64,000 nucleotides of DNA from JAXGXJ01 sp963816155 (GTDB taxonomy: Bacteria; Actinomycetota; Thermoleophilia; RBG-16-64-13): assembly GCA_963816155.1 (NCBI GenBank), contig CAWFJE010000011.1, positions 332,620 to 396,619 on the forward strand, given 5' to 3'. Shown one piece after another: positions 9,774-18,087 of the stretch; positions within the stretch are counted from its first letter, which is position 1, and every line of letters starts with the position of its first letter. Below the pieces are notes generated by a model. It worked only from the letters and a program-made list of their open reading frames with translations, was not told the origin of the DNA and did not search any database. A program made the translations under genes and the position numbers.

Positions 9774-10055
9774 GTTGCCCGTTCCACGCTTGCCTTCGTG
9801 ACCCGGAACTCCCAGAAGACCTTGTCAACTCGTATGGAAACGACCAATGACCTTTCTTCCGACCGGGAGCTGCGCCGCGCCGGTTCCTCGATAGCCCAGG
9901 CACCGATTCGCCGACGTCTGAGGACTTTGGACGACCGCGTGAAACCAGCGTGGACTCTATCATTCACCGGAACAGGGGTCAAAGAGCGCTTCACCGCGCG
10001 CGAGGCGCAGGCGCGGGCGTATCAGCCCAAGACCCCCGGCTCCTGTCCCTCCGCC

Positions 10056-10907
10056 CTACGTCAGACCAGCCTGCGATGTAAGCGCCACCGTGCCCGCCTT
10101 CACCGACACTTCCAGCATGTCGAGCAGGCGGGGCATGCCGTCTCTCTCCCTCTGCAGATGCAGGACGAGCGGCTTCACACGCGTGAGGCGCTGGGCCACC
10201 TTCCGGTTCGCTACGAGCGCCCGGTTGAATGGGGCGTCGGGCTCGGTTGTGGCTATGGTGGCAAGACCACCGGGGCCTCCCTGGAGAGCGTCCAGGAATG
10301 ATGGTATGTCCTCCGCGGCGAGTTCTCCCACCACGATCCAATCCGGTTTCATGTCCGCCGCTCTGCGGAAGGCGTCCGTTCGCGCCTGAGAACCGGCCGC
10401 GGCGACCATCCGAGACACATCCGCGCGCTCCCCGATCACAGGCAGCACATCCTCCTCCTCGTCGATAACCACGAGATGCTGATTGGCGGGAAGTTGAGCG
10501 ACGAGCGAATTGAGGAGAGAGGACTTGCCGGTGCCGGGTTCTCCGCTGATGAACATGTTCCGTTTCAGGCCGAGATTGAGGGTGATGCGCCGCGCCTGCC
10601 AGACCGTGGGACAGCCGGTGTCGACCAAATCGCGCAGGGTCACGTGGAGGATCTCCCCCGGTCTGCGGTCGCCCGGTGCGGACGCTGATAAGGGGAGTCG
10701 CCGGGCACCGACGTCGCCGTCGTCACGCGAGGAGGCCCGGTCGGCCTCGAACGTACCAAATGTGTGAATGATCGACTGGACGAGCTGAGAGACCAGACGC
10801 AGCCGGGCCCGTTCTTCGCCGGAGGCATCAAGCTCGGCCACCAGATCGTCGACCACCTGTGTCTGTCGGTCTTCGTAGGCGACCAGTATGCGATCGAAAT
10901 CCGGCAC
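10056..10907 (-). CDS. VirB11/CpaF-like secretion-type ATPase, orphan and shortened
   Basis: 283 residues from a GTG start at 10907, chosen for the strong GGGGGAG six bases upstream. The C-terminal half resembles the type II/IV secretion ATPase core. GEPGTGKSS at 122-130 is Walker A, VVIDEEEDV is the acidic segment and MKPDWIVVGEL matches Walker B. The His-box position reads LATIATTEPD, with no histidine. The N-terminal part is short and not recognised. No pilin, prepilin peptidase or inner-membrane platform gene lies nearby, so a role in a pilus or secretion machine cannot be inferred from context. It may be a repurposed ATPase. Confidence in the fold is good, in the function low. Confidence 0.65.
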   Translation of the reverse strand: MPDFDRILVAYEDRQTQVVDDLVAELDASGEERARLRLVSQLVQSIIHTFGTFEADRASSRDDGDVGARRLPLSASAPGDRRPGEILHVTLRDLVDTGCPTVWQARRITLNLGLKRNMFISGEPGTGKSSLLNSLVAQLPANQHLVVIDEEEDVLPVIGERADVSRMVAAAGSQARTDAFRRAADMKPDWIVVGELAAEDIPSFLDALQGGPGGLATIATTEPDAPFNRALVANRKVAQRLTRVKPLVLHLQRERDGMPRLLDMLEVSVKAGTVALTSQAGLT

Positions 10908-11062
10908 GGTCTGCTCCCCCTTCGATCCGATGTGGTCCTGCCGGCCGCTCGAGTCCGATGCCAGTAGGCCAATGGTGCACGCGCTCTCTTCCGTACTATC
11001 GGCCACTGAGGCGGAGCGGCTTAGCAAGCGCCCCCTCTTCGCGTCATGGTGCCCTATGTCTG

Positions 11063-11093
11063 AGTATACAAGACTCCCCCCCCTTACTCTCAA
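11063..11093 (-). promoter_or_regulatory. Predicted promoter of the VirB11-like ATPase gene
   Basis: On the minus strand TTGAGA (11093-11088) and TATACT (11068-11063) are separated by 19 bp, slightly longer than ideal. The element overlaps the 3' edge of the upstream lipoprotein region and reads towards the ATPase start at 10907. Confidence 0.35.
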
Positions 11094-11115
11094 CCCCACG
11101 CGCGCCTGGGCAGCC

Positions 11116-11661
11116 TCAGCCCTCCATGACCGGCACCAACCATTCCTGGGTCCGAGCCCGAGCGAGTCGCCACAGCCGCTGGATGCTGTCATCGGGAGCG
11201 TACTGGACGGAGCTCGACACTTGGGACGTCTGCAGCGGCAGATCGTAGAGGTCGACTATCTCGTCCGCGCGCGGCACCAACGGCCGACCGTCCCGGTACA
11301 GAGGAATGCCCTCGTACTCGGTGCCTTGTGCATCCGCGGCGCTCCACAAGGAGAGACTGTCTTCGTAGGCCCAGTAGATCGAGTTGAACTTGGCCAGGAA
11401 GTCCTGCTCGTCCAGCGTGAGACCGGCCGCATCGATGGCGTCCAGTTCCTCCCGCAGATGATCCACCTTGTTCCGGCTGTCTGTGAGCGTGCTCACCGCG
11501 GAAGTAGCCACGATTATGTCCGTGAGCGCCCCCCAGGAGTCTTCGAACAAGGTGTCGTCGATGCCCGTCGTCCGCTCGCTCGACTCCGTGGCCGTTTGAT
11601 GCGGTGGTGTGAGGTCGCGGCAGCCGGCGGCAGTCACCACGAGAGACACCATGATGGCCAA
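11116..11661 (-). CDS. Putative lipoprotein of unknown function (start unresolved)
   Basis: The protein has a hydrophobic segment ending in the lipobox VTAAGC, then about 170 residues of polar, mainly helical sequence with many acidic residues. It matches no family I recognise. In this frame the only starts are TTG 11661 and ATG 11652, which would truncate the signal peptide: the hydrophobic stretch and basic residues (TERRRGPKIRILILL) continue upstream without a start codon. A neighbouring frame has ATG 11740 followed by a very basic stretch, so a one-base frameshift near the A-run at about 11700 would give a normal lipoprotein signal. Surface anchoring is therefore likely, but the gene model is uncertain. 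Confidence 0.55.
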   Translation of the reverse strand: MAIMVSLVVTAAGCRDLTPPHQTATESSERTTGIDDTLFEDSWGALTDIIVATSAVSTLTDSRNKVDHLREELDAIDAAGLTLDEQDFLAKFNSIYWAYEDSLSLWSAADAQGTEYEGIPLYRDGRPLVPRADEIVDLYDLPLQTSQVSSSVQYAPDDSIQRLWRLARARTQEWLVPVMEG

Positions 11662-11699
11662 GAGGATGAGTATCCTGATCTTCGGACCTCGTCTTCGTT

Positions 11700-12007
11700 C
11701 TGTTTTTGCGGCCCCGGCTTCGGCCCCGGCGGATGAGCATACCAGATGCCGGAATCCCGGCGACCACGGGCGGCCCGAACAGAAGACGGGGCCTCCGCTC
11801 AGTTCATCGCGGGGCCCCGTGTTCGAGGGGAGTAGGCTACTGAAGACGGAGTTTCCACGCACCGTCCCGTAATCCTTCCTCGGCTCCCGTGACCTGTTGG
11901 CGGCAACCGAACATGACGCCGAACCCCTTGATAGATGGCACGGTTGGGGCGAACATGGGACCCGGCTGAGGAGTCGCGCGCTGGGACATCGAACGAGGGA
12001 GCCCGAT
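11700..12007. other. Intergenic stretch with one hairpin
   Basis: This separates the leftward lipoprotein gene from the rightward DUF4177 gene. ACGGGGCC (11786-11793) pairs with GGCCCCGT (11813-11820) across a 19-nt loop, but no T-run follows on either strand, so a terminator is uncertain. The ribosome-binding site GAGGGAG at the right edge belongs to the next gene. Confidence 0.4.
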
Positions 12008-12361
12008 ATGAGATGGGAGTACCGCAGCATCATCCTGAGCGCACAGGCGCACGACCCGGACACCAAGGCGTACCTACAGAAGATTTGGCCCGGATGGGAG
12101 CCCCCGCGCCACGCACCCCAGGCGTTGATCCCCAAACTGAACGACATGGGCGCCGAGGGCTGGGAGTTGGTGAGCATGGAGCCCGTCTTCCTGGACGAAG
12201 ACGCGAGCGTCCTTATCCACGGGGGACCCAGGCCGCCCGACGACCCCATCACCGGCATGATCAAGGCCAAGGCCAGGATCCCATCGACGGGCGGAGGCAC
12301 CGAGCCTACCAGGTACACGCACGTCTACCTTTGCGCCTTCAAGCGCCAGATAGACGCCTGA
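12008..12361 (+). CDS. DUF4177-like protein
   Basis: 117 residues from ATG 12008, which follows GAGGGAG at good spacing. The N-terminal MRWEYRSIIL and the motif LNDMGAEGWELVS are the hallmark of DUF4177-type small proteins, whose biochemical role is unknown. The segment between them is longer than in the minimal family. It has no signal peptide or membrane segment, so a cytoplasmic location is expected. It is the first of three same-strand genes (12.0-13.7 kb), but gaps of about 100 bp leave open whether they form one operon. Confidence 0.7.
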   Translation: MRWEYRSIILSAQAHDPDTKAYLQKIWPGWEPPRHAPQALIPKLNDMGAEGWELVSMEPVFLDEDASVLIHGGPRPPDDPITGMIKAKARIPSTGGGTEPTRYTHVYLCAFKRQIDA

Positions 12362-12466
12362 AGAGTCTATGTGCTAATGAGGGCCAGGCTGGATGTCGAA
12401 ACACATTAGTGGACGGCTTGAACCGTCAGGGATGGGAACGAACCAGCACCTTTCGAGGGAGAGGCC

Positions 12467-12907
12467 ATGGCAGTTGCAGATGAGATCAGGTCCTACCTGG
12501 GAGACGAAGTCGGAGCGAAAGTGGGCGGAAAGGGCGAGACTGGCGACGCAAAGCTGATCATCGCCGAGCGGAAGGCCTTCCTTGCGAAGAAGACGGTCGA
12601 ATACTCGGCCAAGTTCAGGGTCCAGGACGATGACCGCGTAGTCCGCTTCTTCGAGATGCTGAAGGAGTCGGCTTCGGGGATGTCCGTGAGCGATGACGAC
12701 GACGTGGGCGCTGGCTGGGGGGTTTCCAAAGGAATCTACCAGACGGGCACCGGGGGTCGCGATGGCTTCATCGAGGCGCAAGGCAGCCTGCTAGGCAGCA
12801 AGTATGCCTTCACCTTCGATTACGCGAAGATTCGCACCGGGGTGCGGGAGTTGACCGAGAAGCACGGGTATCGGTTCGATTATCAGTTGACGCCCAGGGG
12901 TCTCTAG
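12467..12907 (+). CDS. Protein of unknown function (146 aa)
   Basis: I do not recognise this family. ATG 12467 follows a good GAGGGAG site. The protein is soluble, charged, with alternating predicted strands and helices, and rich in lysine and aspartate. Recognisable stretches are KFRVQDDDRVVRFFEML and GSKYAFTFDYAKIRTGVREL. There are no cysteines, no membrane segment and no nucleotide-binding motif. Its position between a DUF4177-like gene and a four-cysteine protein gene on the same strand suggests a small accessory cassette, with no hint of the job. Confidence 0.65.
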   Translation: MAVADEIRSYLGDEVGAKVGGKGETGDAKLIIAERKAFLAKKTVEYSAKFRVQDDDRVVRFFEMLKESASGMSVSDDDDVGAGWGVSKGIYQTGTGGRDGFIEAQGSLLGSKYAFTFDYAKIRTGVRELTEKHGYRFDYQLTPRGL

Positions 12908-13014
12908 GCGCATCTCGATTCCCGCGCGAACGGCGTCGAGAGATATGACAGGAGATTGCGCATGATCAGTCTATGGGCCGTCCGCCCCAAGACGACGAGC
13001 GCGGAGGAGTAAGT

Positions 13015-13668
13015 GTGGACGAGACTGGCACCTGTTCCAGCTGTTACTACTGGGACCTGGACAACGACAAAATCCTCGCGAAAGAGAAGAAGACCCTCGA
13101 GGCAAGGGGTAACGACTCGGGCCATCTGCGCGAGGGCAAGTGCAGGCGCTACCCTCCCGCCGGCGTCCCCCGAGAGGGTCTCGGCGCGGGCAGCGCTGCC
13201 GGCACCCACTGGAGCCGAAGCATCGGTAGCGACTGGTGCGGGGAGTGGGTCCCCCAGAGAGTCCACTTCGAGGTGGACTTGTGGGCGGTCTTCGAGGGAG
13301 TGGACACCATGTCAGAAGCGGAATTCCTCGAAGCTCTCAATTCCCTCGCGTCGACCGAACGGAAGAAGGTCTTCCGGACGCTCTTCACGGAGGAGGAGAG
13401 GAAGGGCCACCTTCTCCTCCTGGAGGACGAGCCCTTCTACGCCCTCTACCGCCAGCGGGTCGCCACCTACCTTACGCTCCAGAAGGAGGAGGAAGCCCAG
13501 GCGAAGGAGGACAAGCTCTCGACCGCCCCGCTGAACGCGGGACACTCAGCCGGCCTCCCAGCGGCTCAAGAGACCGGGGGGAGAATCCCCTCGTGGCAGG
13601 ATCTTCTCGCCTCCGCCGCCCAAAGGACCTCGGGGGACACCCCAAACGGAGGTGAACGAGACGGCTAG
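13015..13668 (+). CDS. Four-cysteine protein of unknown function
   Basis: 217 residues from GTG 13015, selected because GGAGGAG lies six bases upstream. The N-terminal third holds C7-x2-C10, then CRRYPP with C43 and DWCGEW with C75. This spacing suits a zinc or iron-sulfur site and recalls small CxxCxYW...CRRYPP...WCGE proteins of unknown role. The C-terminal two thirds are charged and helical (EEERKGHLLLLEDEPFY, then a lysine/glutamate-rich stretch), probably partly coiled coil. No signal peptide is present. Its stop overlaps the stop region of the convergent gene at 13665 by four bases. Confidence 0.65.
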   Translation: MDETGTCSSCYYWDLDNDKILAKEKKTLEARGNDSGHLREGKCRRYPPAGVPREGLGAGSAAGTHWSRSIGSDWCGEWVPQRVHFEVDLWAVFEGVDTMSEAEFLEALNSLASTERKKVFRTLFTEEERKGHLLLLEDEPFYALYRQRVATYLTLQKEEEAQAKEDKLSTAPLNAGHSAGLPAAQETGGRIPSWQDLLASAAQRTSGDTPNGGERDG

Positions 13669-14702
13669 CTGTCGTCCTTCCGACGAACGCTTCGCCGGGG
13701 CGGTGGGACTATGTCGTTGGTCGCACTGCGACTCCGCGCCGCTCGTACCGAAGGTCGCCGGCTTCTCTGCGCACGCGCATGGAGGGACTCGCCCACGCTC
13801 GACTTCCCGAACCATTTGCCCGCGTCGCAGCCTGTCTGTCCGACCCCCTGGATCAAGGCTGACTTCATAGACCGCGACCGGTTTGACTCGGCAAGAGCGC
13901 TTTCCTCGGTGAGCATGCTATCGATCTTGCCCGCCGCCTCAGTGCCAAAATGCCCGGACGCGGTAGGAGAAAGCCCCTCGGGCCGACACTCCACCGACAC
14001 CTCCGGTCCATCTGCCGCCCTGCCCTCGAGCGCCTTCATGCTCAGACGAGTCCGAGCCTCTCCTATCCGGATGCGGACGGCACCGTAGCGCAGGCTGGTT
14101 TCCAATTCCTCCAGAGTGAGGAAGGGCTCCTCCAGTTCCCGCCGTAGGCGCCGACGGCTTTCCTCGATCCAAGCTCTTGACCGCTCCGCGCCGATCGGCC
14201 CATCGCCGGTCGAACCCGCCACCGCGAGAGTCTCCCCCAGGGACTCTGTGAGGCCTTCGGGCATACGGACCACCGCCCGCGATGCTTCGAGACCCGTCTC
14301 CGGGACCGGCTTCCCAGCTCGCAGACTGGTGCCGGGCGCCTCGACCAGGGGCTCCATTGCGGCCGGAGTCGAGACAGGCGGCAACAATGGCTTCGGCAAC
14401 TCAGCCGCGGGCAATACAGTGGTGAGTGGCGGCTTTTCGACCGGTGCCGGGCCACCCGGCGCCGCCTCGGCGACCCGCTTCGCGACACGCTGCCTCTCCA
14501 CGAAGACGCCGTCGTGGGACGGCCACTTGACGGCCGCCCGCTCTGAAACCGTCGATTCGCGGGCAGTCCGAGCCGTTGATGCGAAGGCCCCCGCCCGACG
14601 TGACGTGACCTTCCGCGCCGTCCGCGCCCGCAGCTGCCAAACAACAACCACCAGCGCAGCGCCGAGAGCGACCCCCAGCAATAACCATACGAGACCACTC
14701 AT
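13665..14702 (-). CDS. Single-pass membrane protein of unknown function, low complexity
   Basis: About 345 residues from ATG 14702, with GGAGGAG upstream. One N-terminal membrane helix (SGLVWLLLGVALGAALVVVV) is followed by a long alanine/proline/arginine-rich cytoplasmic-type region and a charged helical part (SRAWIEESRRRLRRELEE, then RIGEARTRLSMKALEGR). No enzyme motif is visible. Codon use and the real membrane helix favour a true gene, but the low-complexity tail makes its extent uncertain. It is convergent with the four-cysteine gene and overlaps it by four bases. Confidence 0.55.
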   Translation of the reverse strand: MSGLVWLLLGVALGAALVVVVWQLRARTARKVTSRRAGAFASTARTARESTVSERAAVKWPSHDGVFVERQRVAKRVAEAAPGGPAPVEKPPLTTVLPAAELPKPLLPPVSTPAAMEPLVEAPGTSLRAGKPVPETGLEASRAVVRMPEGLTESLGETLAVAGSTGDGPIGAERSRAWIEESRRRLRRELEEPFLTLEELETSLRYGAVRIRIGEARTRLSMKALEGRAADGPEVSVECRPEGLSPTASGHFGTEAAGKIDSMLTEESALAESNRSRSMKSALIQGVGQTGCDAGKWFGKSSVGESLHARAQRSRRPSVRAARSRSATNDIVPPPRRSVRRKDDS

Positions 14703-14944
14703 GCCGCTGCTCTCCTCCGCGCCCACCGATCCACGTTCTTGCGACGACTGGCAATGCTCGTCGCGCCGCTGTCAATAATACAGCGAGAAGCAGTTCTCTG
14801 GCGACTGTGAGTGCAAGTCGGCGAAAGATCGACATCAAGCGCGTGTACCTGGAATCGGAGCAAGCTGGGTTTCACGAGCACAAGTGGCCCCCGAGCCGTC
14901 CTCGTGATATTGCCGCATGCCAGGCTTTTCTCTTGCCTCTGCAA

Positions 14945-15016
14945 AGCCGGCGAAGGGACTTGAACCCCCAACCTGCTGATTACAAATCAGCTGCTCTACC
15001 ATTGAGCTACACCGGC
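14945..15016 (-). tRNA. tRNA-Thr (anticodon UGU)
   Basis: The minus strand folds as a complete cloverleaf. The acceptor GCCGGTG pairs with CGCCGGC (one G-U pair). The D arm is GCTCAATGGTAGAGC, the anticodon stem GCTGA/TCAGC encloses loop TTTGTAA (anticodon TGT), and the T arm contains GGTTCAAGTCC. CCA is not encoded. A TACAAT hexamer at 15060-15055 could be its -10 element, although it lies 39 bp upstream. Confidence 0.95.
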
Positions 15017-15128
15017 ACGAAACACGGCACACCAAAGCGCAGCCGTGCTTGGAGATTGTAGCGCGGCAGGCGGCATCCGGGCAGTTCGTGAGCACGCGCG
15101 CCCGACTTCCCGGCGGCGGCGAGACAAG

Positions 15129-15159
15129 CGAGGGGCCGCCCCGCTCGGGCGGCCCCTCG
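15129..15159 (-). terminator. GC-rich hairpin between the DUF4282 gene and tRNA-Thr
   Basis: A perfect stem of about 12-13 bp with a short loop, 34 bp beyond the stop codon of the DUF4282 reading frame on the minus strand. The T-run is poor, so it could also act as a transcript-end stabiliser. Confidence 0.65.
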
Positions 15160-15192
15160 TATAACCACAGACCTATATCGACGTCGCGCGCC

Positions 15193-15660
15193 CTACATCT
15201 TCTTGCTGCGAGCGATGTCGCTGGTGTCGTCGTGGATGCGGAAGAAGATGATGATGATCTCCAAGCCACACTCTAGCGAACAGCAGCACCAGAAAGCCCC
15301 AGATGAGCGGAACCGATGAGCACCGACTCCCAGTGCCCACTCCATGGCGAAGCCGACGATGATCGACCCCAGCATGCTGAGAGCGATCACGACCATGATC
15401 ACGATGAACAGCACCTTGATGAAGTCGGGGTGATGAACTCGCGGAAGGAGAAGTCGAAGAACCTACTCCAGAAACTCTTGCCTTGAGGAGGTCCTGCCGG
15501 CTGCCCGTACTGAGCGTACTGGGGCTGCGGCGGAGCAGGCTGATACTGCTGCGGAGCGAGGCTGCGGAGCGGCCGGCGGGGGCGTGGCAGGCGGTGGAGC
15601 AGCGGGCGGTGGCGTGGAGGGTTCCGGAACCACGTTCGGGGTGTTCTCTACATCAGCCAT
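15193..15660 (-). pseudogene. DUF4282 membrane protein, reading frame broken in several places
   Basis: Read from ATG 15660, a proline-rich start (ENTPNVVPEPSTPPPAAPPP) is followed in the next frame by QYQPAPPQPQYAQYGQP and then FWSRFFDFSFREFITP. Another frame continues DFIKVLFIVIMVVIALSM and a second hydrophobic helix, ending LEIIIIFFRIHDDT near the C-terminus. Together these form the standard DUF4282 layout (disordered Pro/Gln arm, FDFSFxxFITP, two membrane helices, FRI tail). At least four one-base shifts are needed (about 15565, 15430, 15310 and 15255), at least two of them at or next to runs of C or G. Either the gene is decayed or the sequence has indel errors here. Confidence 0.75.
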
Positions 15661-15807
15661 GGCGCCTCCTCATTCGATTCGGTTGGCTCGGCCACACTCC
15701 TCAGATCCACTGGAGCTGTGTCGACCCCCACGCTACGGAGAGAAGCGACTTGTGTCAAGCCGCGTGAAGCGCCCAGACGAGCGCCCGGTCGAGCGCCGAC
15801 CGCCAGC

Positions 15808-16452
15808 CTACAGGAGCACCCGCCTACTTTCCAGATGCATGGTGACCTTGCGCTTGATGCGCTGCAGGGCGTTGTCCACGGTCTTGGTATCGTGCCCGAT
15901 ATGGGTGGCGATGTCCTCGTAGGAGTTGCCCTCGAGGTAGTACTTGAGCACTCGCGACTCCAGAGGGCTGAGCAGCCGCACGAGGCAGTCGGTCAGGCTC
16001 ACCACCTCTTCCGAGCTGATGACCTGCTGCACGGGATCGCTTGTGCGCCCCGAGGGGATGACGTCGGCCAGGGTGCGCGTGTCATAGTCGGCGCTGGAGG
16101 GAGAGTGGCTGAAGCTTACGTAGGTATTGAGCGGAGAATGCTTCTGGCGGGAAGCGGTCTTGATGGCCGTGATGATCTGCCGGGTGACACACAGCTCGGC
16201 GAAGCTTCGAAAACTGGTGTTGCGGTCGTGCTCGAAGTCACGGATAGCCTTGTACAGGCCTATGTAGCCTTCCTGGATGAGATCGTCCCCGTCGCCGCCG
16301 GCAAGGAAATACGAATTGGCTTTGAGACGGACGAAGTAGCGATAGCGAGTGAGGAGCTTCCGGGTGGCGTCGGTGTCTCCAGCCTTGGCCTGCGCGACCA
16401 ACTCCTCGTCTGACGACTCGCCGACAGCCCTGGCCGCGCGCGCTGTTCTCAC
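15808..16452 (-). CDS. sigH: Sporulation-type RNA polymerase sigma factor SigH
   Basis: 214 residues from GTG 16452, behind GGAGGAGG. Sigma region 2 is clear (YRYFVRLKANSYFLAGG, DDLIQEGYIGLYKAIRDF). The region 4 helix-turn-helix near the C-terminus reads LSPLESRVLKYYLEGNSYEDIA. Length and layout match Spo0H-type sigma-H, which in Bacillus controls entry into sporulation and competence. In other lineages it serves transition-state roles, so sporulation is not proven by it. Its position next to yacP-rlmB-cysS-gltX matches Bacillus order. The gene downstream (DUF4282) starts about 150 bp away. Confidence 0.92.
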   Translation of the reverse strand: MRTARAARAVGESSDEELVAQAKAGDTDATRKLLTRYRYFVRLKANSYFLAGGDGDDLIQEGYIGLYKAIRDFEHDRNTSFRSFAELCVTRQIITAIKTASRQKHSPLNTYVSFSHSPSSADYDTRTLADVIPSGRTSDPVQQVISSEEVVSLTDCLVRLLSPLESRVLKYYLEGNSYEDIATHIGHDTKTVDNALQRIKRKVTMHLESRRVLL

Positions 16453-16502
16453 CGCCGCACCTCCTCCTGCCCTGTTTTCGGGCCGGCAGCCGGCCCCCCG
16501 TC

Positions 16503-17141
16503 CTATTCCTCGCGACCCTCCTCGCCTGGCGCCCTTTTCTGCAACTCGTCCCTCAACTGCGCCAGTCGCTCGAGCGTGCTCGCGGGGATTCTCTCCTCAA
16601 CCCGATGACTCATTGTAATGCAATTCTGACGATTTGCAATCCTTTTTGTGTCATCTTGCAATTCGTTGGCAAACTGCCGCGAGGAGCGCCGGATCACGGC
16701 CGGCCGGAACACGGTCTTCTGGAGCTGGTAGTCGGAGGATACGACGATAACGTTTTCGCCCGGGGTGAGGGTAAAAACCTCCCTTTCGATGATGCTGTCG
16801 GCCGACTGGGAGAAGGACCCGAAGAGAATCTGCACCCGCGCAGTTGCAGTCTCTTGCTTCTGCAATGCCTGCCCTTGGGAGTCAAAGACCACGATAGCTC
16901 TGTCGGAGGTGCCTCCCATGTAGCTGGCGATGCGATCGAGCAGCCTGCGCCGCTCGTCGTCCAGATCGTAGGGCGCCGCACCGACGCCGGTCCCGCCCCC
17001 CTGCGTGCCGCGCTCTCCGCGACCGGTGGCGCCACCAGGCCCGCGCCCTCCCTGACCACTAGACCCGCTGCGGGGCCGACCGTCTCGATGGCCGAGGATC
17101 TGATGCAGAAGGTTGTAGCCATCGATGAGAAACACGCTCAT
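16503..17141 (-). CDS. yacP: YacP-like NYN-domain ribonuclease with glycine-rich insert
   Basis: A PIN-like NYN fold related to Bacillus YacP/Rae1, a ribosome-associated mRNA endonuclease. MSVFLIDGYNLLH supplies the first acidic residue. AIVVFDSQG and the central VIVVSSDYQLQKT give the remaining acidic positions. Between residues 17 and 58 there is an unusual Gly/Arg/Ser-rich insert not typical of the family. ATG 17141 follows GGAG at nine bases. The gene overlaps the extended 3' end of rlmB by 83 bp and precedes sigH, as in Bacillus. Confidence 0.85.
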   Translation of the reverse strand: MSVFLIDGYNLLHQILGHRDGRPRSGSSGQGGRGPGGATGRGERGTQGGGTGVGAAPYDLDDERRRLLDRIASYMGGTSDRAIVVFDSQGQALQKQETATARVQILFGSFSQSADSIIEREVFTLTPGENVIVVSSDYQLQKTVFRPAVIRRSSRQFANELQDDTKRIANRQNCITMSHRVEERIPASTLERLAQLRDELQKRAPGEEGREE

Positions 17142-18087
17142 GAAGCAGTCTCCGGTGTCGGGGGCGCTTCACCACCTGCGGACGCGCCCCTCTCTCCTCC
17201 TGGCGCACCTCTCCCACCCGCCGATACGCCCCCTCACCTGGCGACGCACGTCCCTCACCGCCCGACGTGGCCCTCTGGCGCAGAGCCTCGTACAGCAGGA
17301 TGCCGGCGCTCACACTCACGTTGAGGGACTCCATCTCACCCAGAAGGGGCAGAGCGACCATGACGTCGCACATCGCCGCCACCCTCCTCCCCACTCCCTC
17401 ACCCTCAGAACCGACGACGAAGCACGTGGGGTAACGATAATCCTGAGAGAAGTGCGGACTGTCCGCGTCGGCCGCCGCCCCATAGATCCAGAACCCGGCC
17501 TCCTTGGCCTCCGCCAGCGCGTCCGCGAGGTTACGCACCCGCGCCACCACCGCGTGCTCGGTGGCTCCCGCCGACGCCTTCACCACCGCGGCCGTGATCT
17601 CGGCCGCCCGATGCCTGGGGATCACGACTCCTGCCCCCGCGGCCTCGGCCGTGCGGATGATGGCGCCCAGATTGTGCGGGTCTTGCACGGCATCCAAGGC
17701 GATCAGCAGCGTGTGCGAACCCAAGACGTCGCCGAGTTCCACATAGGGATAGGGTTCCACCTCGGCTGCGATGCCCTGATGGTCGGGACTGCCCACGAGG
17801 CTCACCAGTTCAGCCCCAGGCAGCCGCTGCACCGGGATCCGGCCACCGGGCGCCGCGCCCCACTCGCCCACCTTCGGCTCGAGTTCGTCCCCCACCGCGC
17901 CGGCGACCAGCAGCACCCTGCCCACCTTTCTCCGACCCCTGAGCGCTTCGCGCACGGGATTCCGTCCGTAGACGAAGTGAGCCCCCTGATCGGGCGGCGA
18001 AGCCGGCCTCTCTGCGGGACGCCCACCCGGCGCAGCCGGTCGTGGGCCGCCGCGCCTCCTAGCGGATGGGGACGAGTTTGAAGCCAC
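17059..18087 (-). CDS. rlmB: 23S rRNA (guanosine-2'-O-)-methyltransferase RlmB-like, SpoU family
   Basis: A SPOUT methyltransferase that would 2'-O-methylate guanosine in 23S rRNA or a related RNA. The N-terminal substrate-binding domain starts HFVYGRNPVREAL. The knotted catalytic domain contains ALDAVQDPHNLGAIIRTAEA, VVGSEGEGV and LNVSVSAGILLYEAL, the three SpoU motifs. The likely start is GTG 18087, overlapping the end of cysS by 29 bp, because no other start exists between cysS and the conserved domain. RlmB normally ends near the last motif, but here a basic 70-residue tail runs into yacP, suggesting a lost stop or a shifted frame. Confidence 0.87.
   Translation of the reverse strand: MASNSSPSARRRGGPRPAAPGGRPAERPASPPDQGAHFVYGRNPVREALRGRRKVGRVLLVAGAVGDELEPKVGEWGAAPGGRIPVQRLPGAELVSLVGSPDHQGIAAEVEPYPYVELGDVLGSHTLLIALDAVQDPHNLGAIIRTAEAAGAGVVIPRHRAAEITAAVVKASAGATEHAVVARVRNLADALAEAKEAGFWIYGAAADADSPHFSQDYRYPTCFVVGSEGEGVGRRVAAMCDVMVALPLLGEMESLNVSVSAGILLYEALRQRATSGGEGRASPGEGAYRRVGEVRQEERGARPQVVKRPRHRRLLHERVSHRWLQPSASDPRPSRRSAPQRV

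Noticed and set aside
11662..12318. Upstream extension of the lipoprotein frame to a 400-residue protein
   Set aside because: The extension is antisense to the DUF4177 gene and has no protein-like sequence. The lipobox shows that the mature protein begins near 11620.
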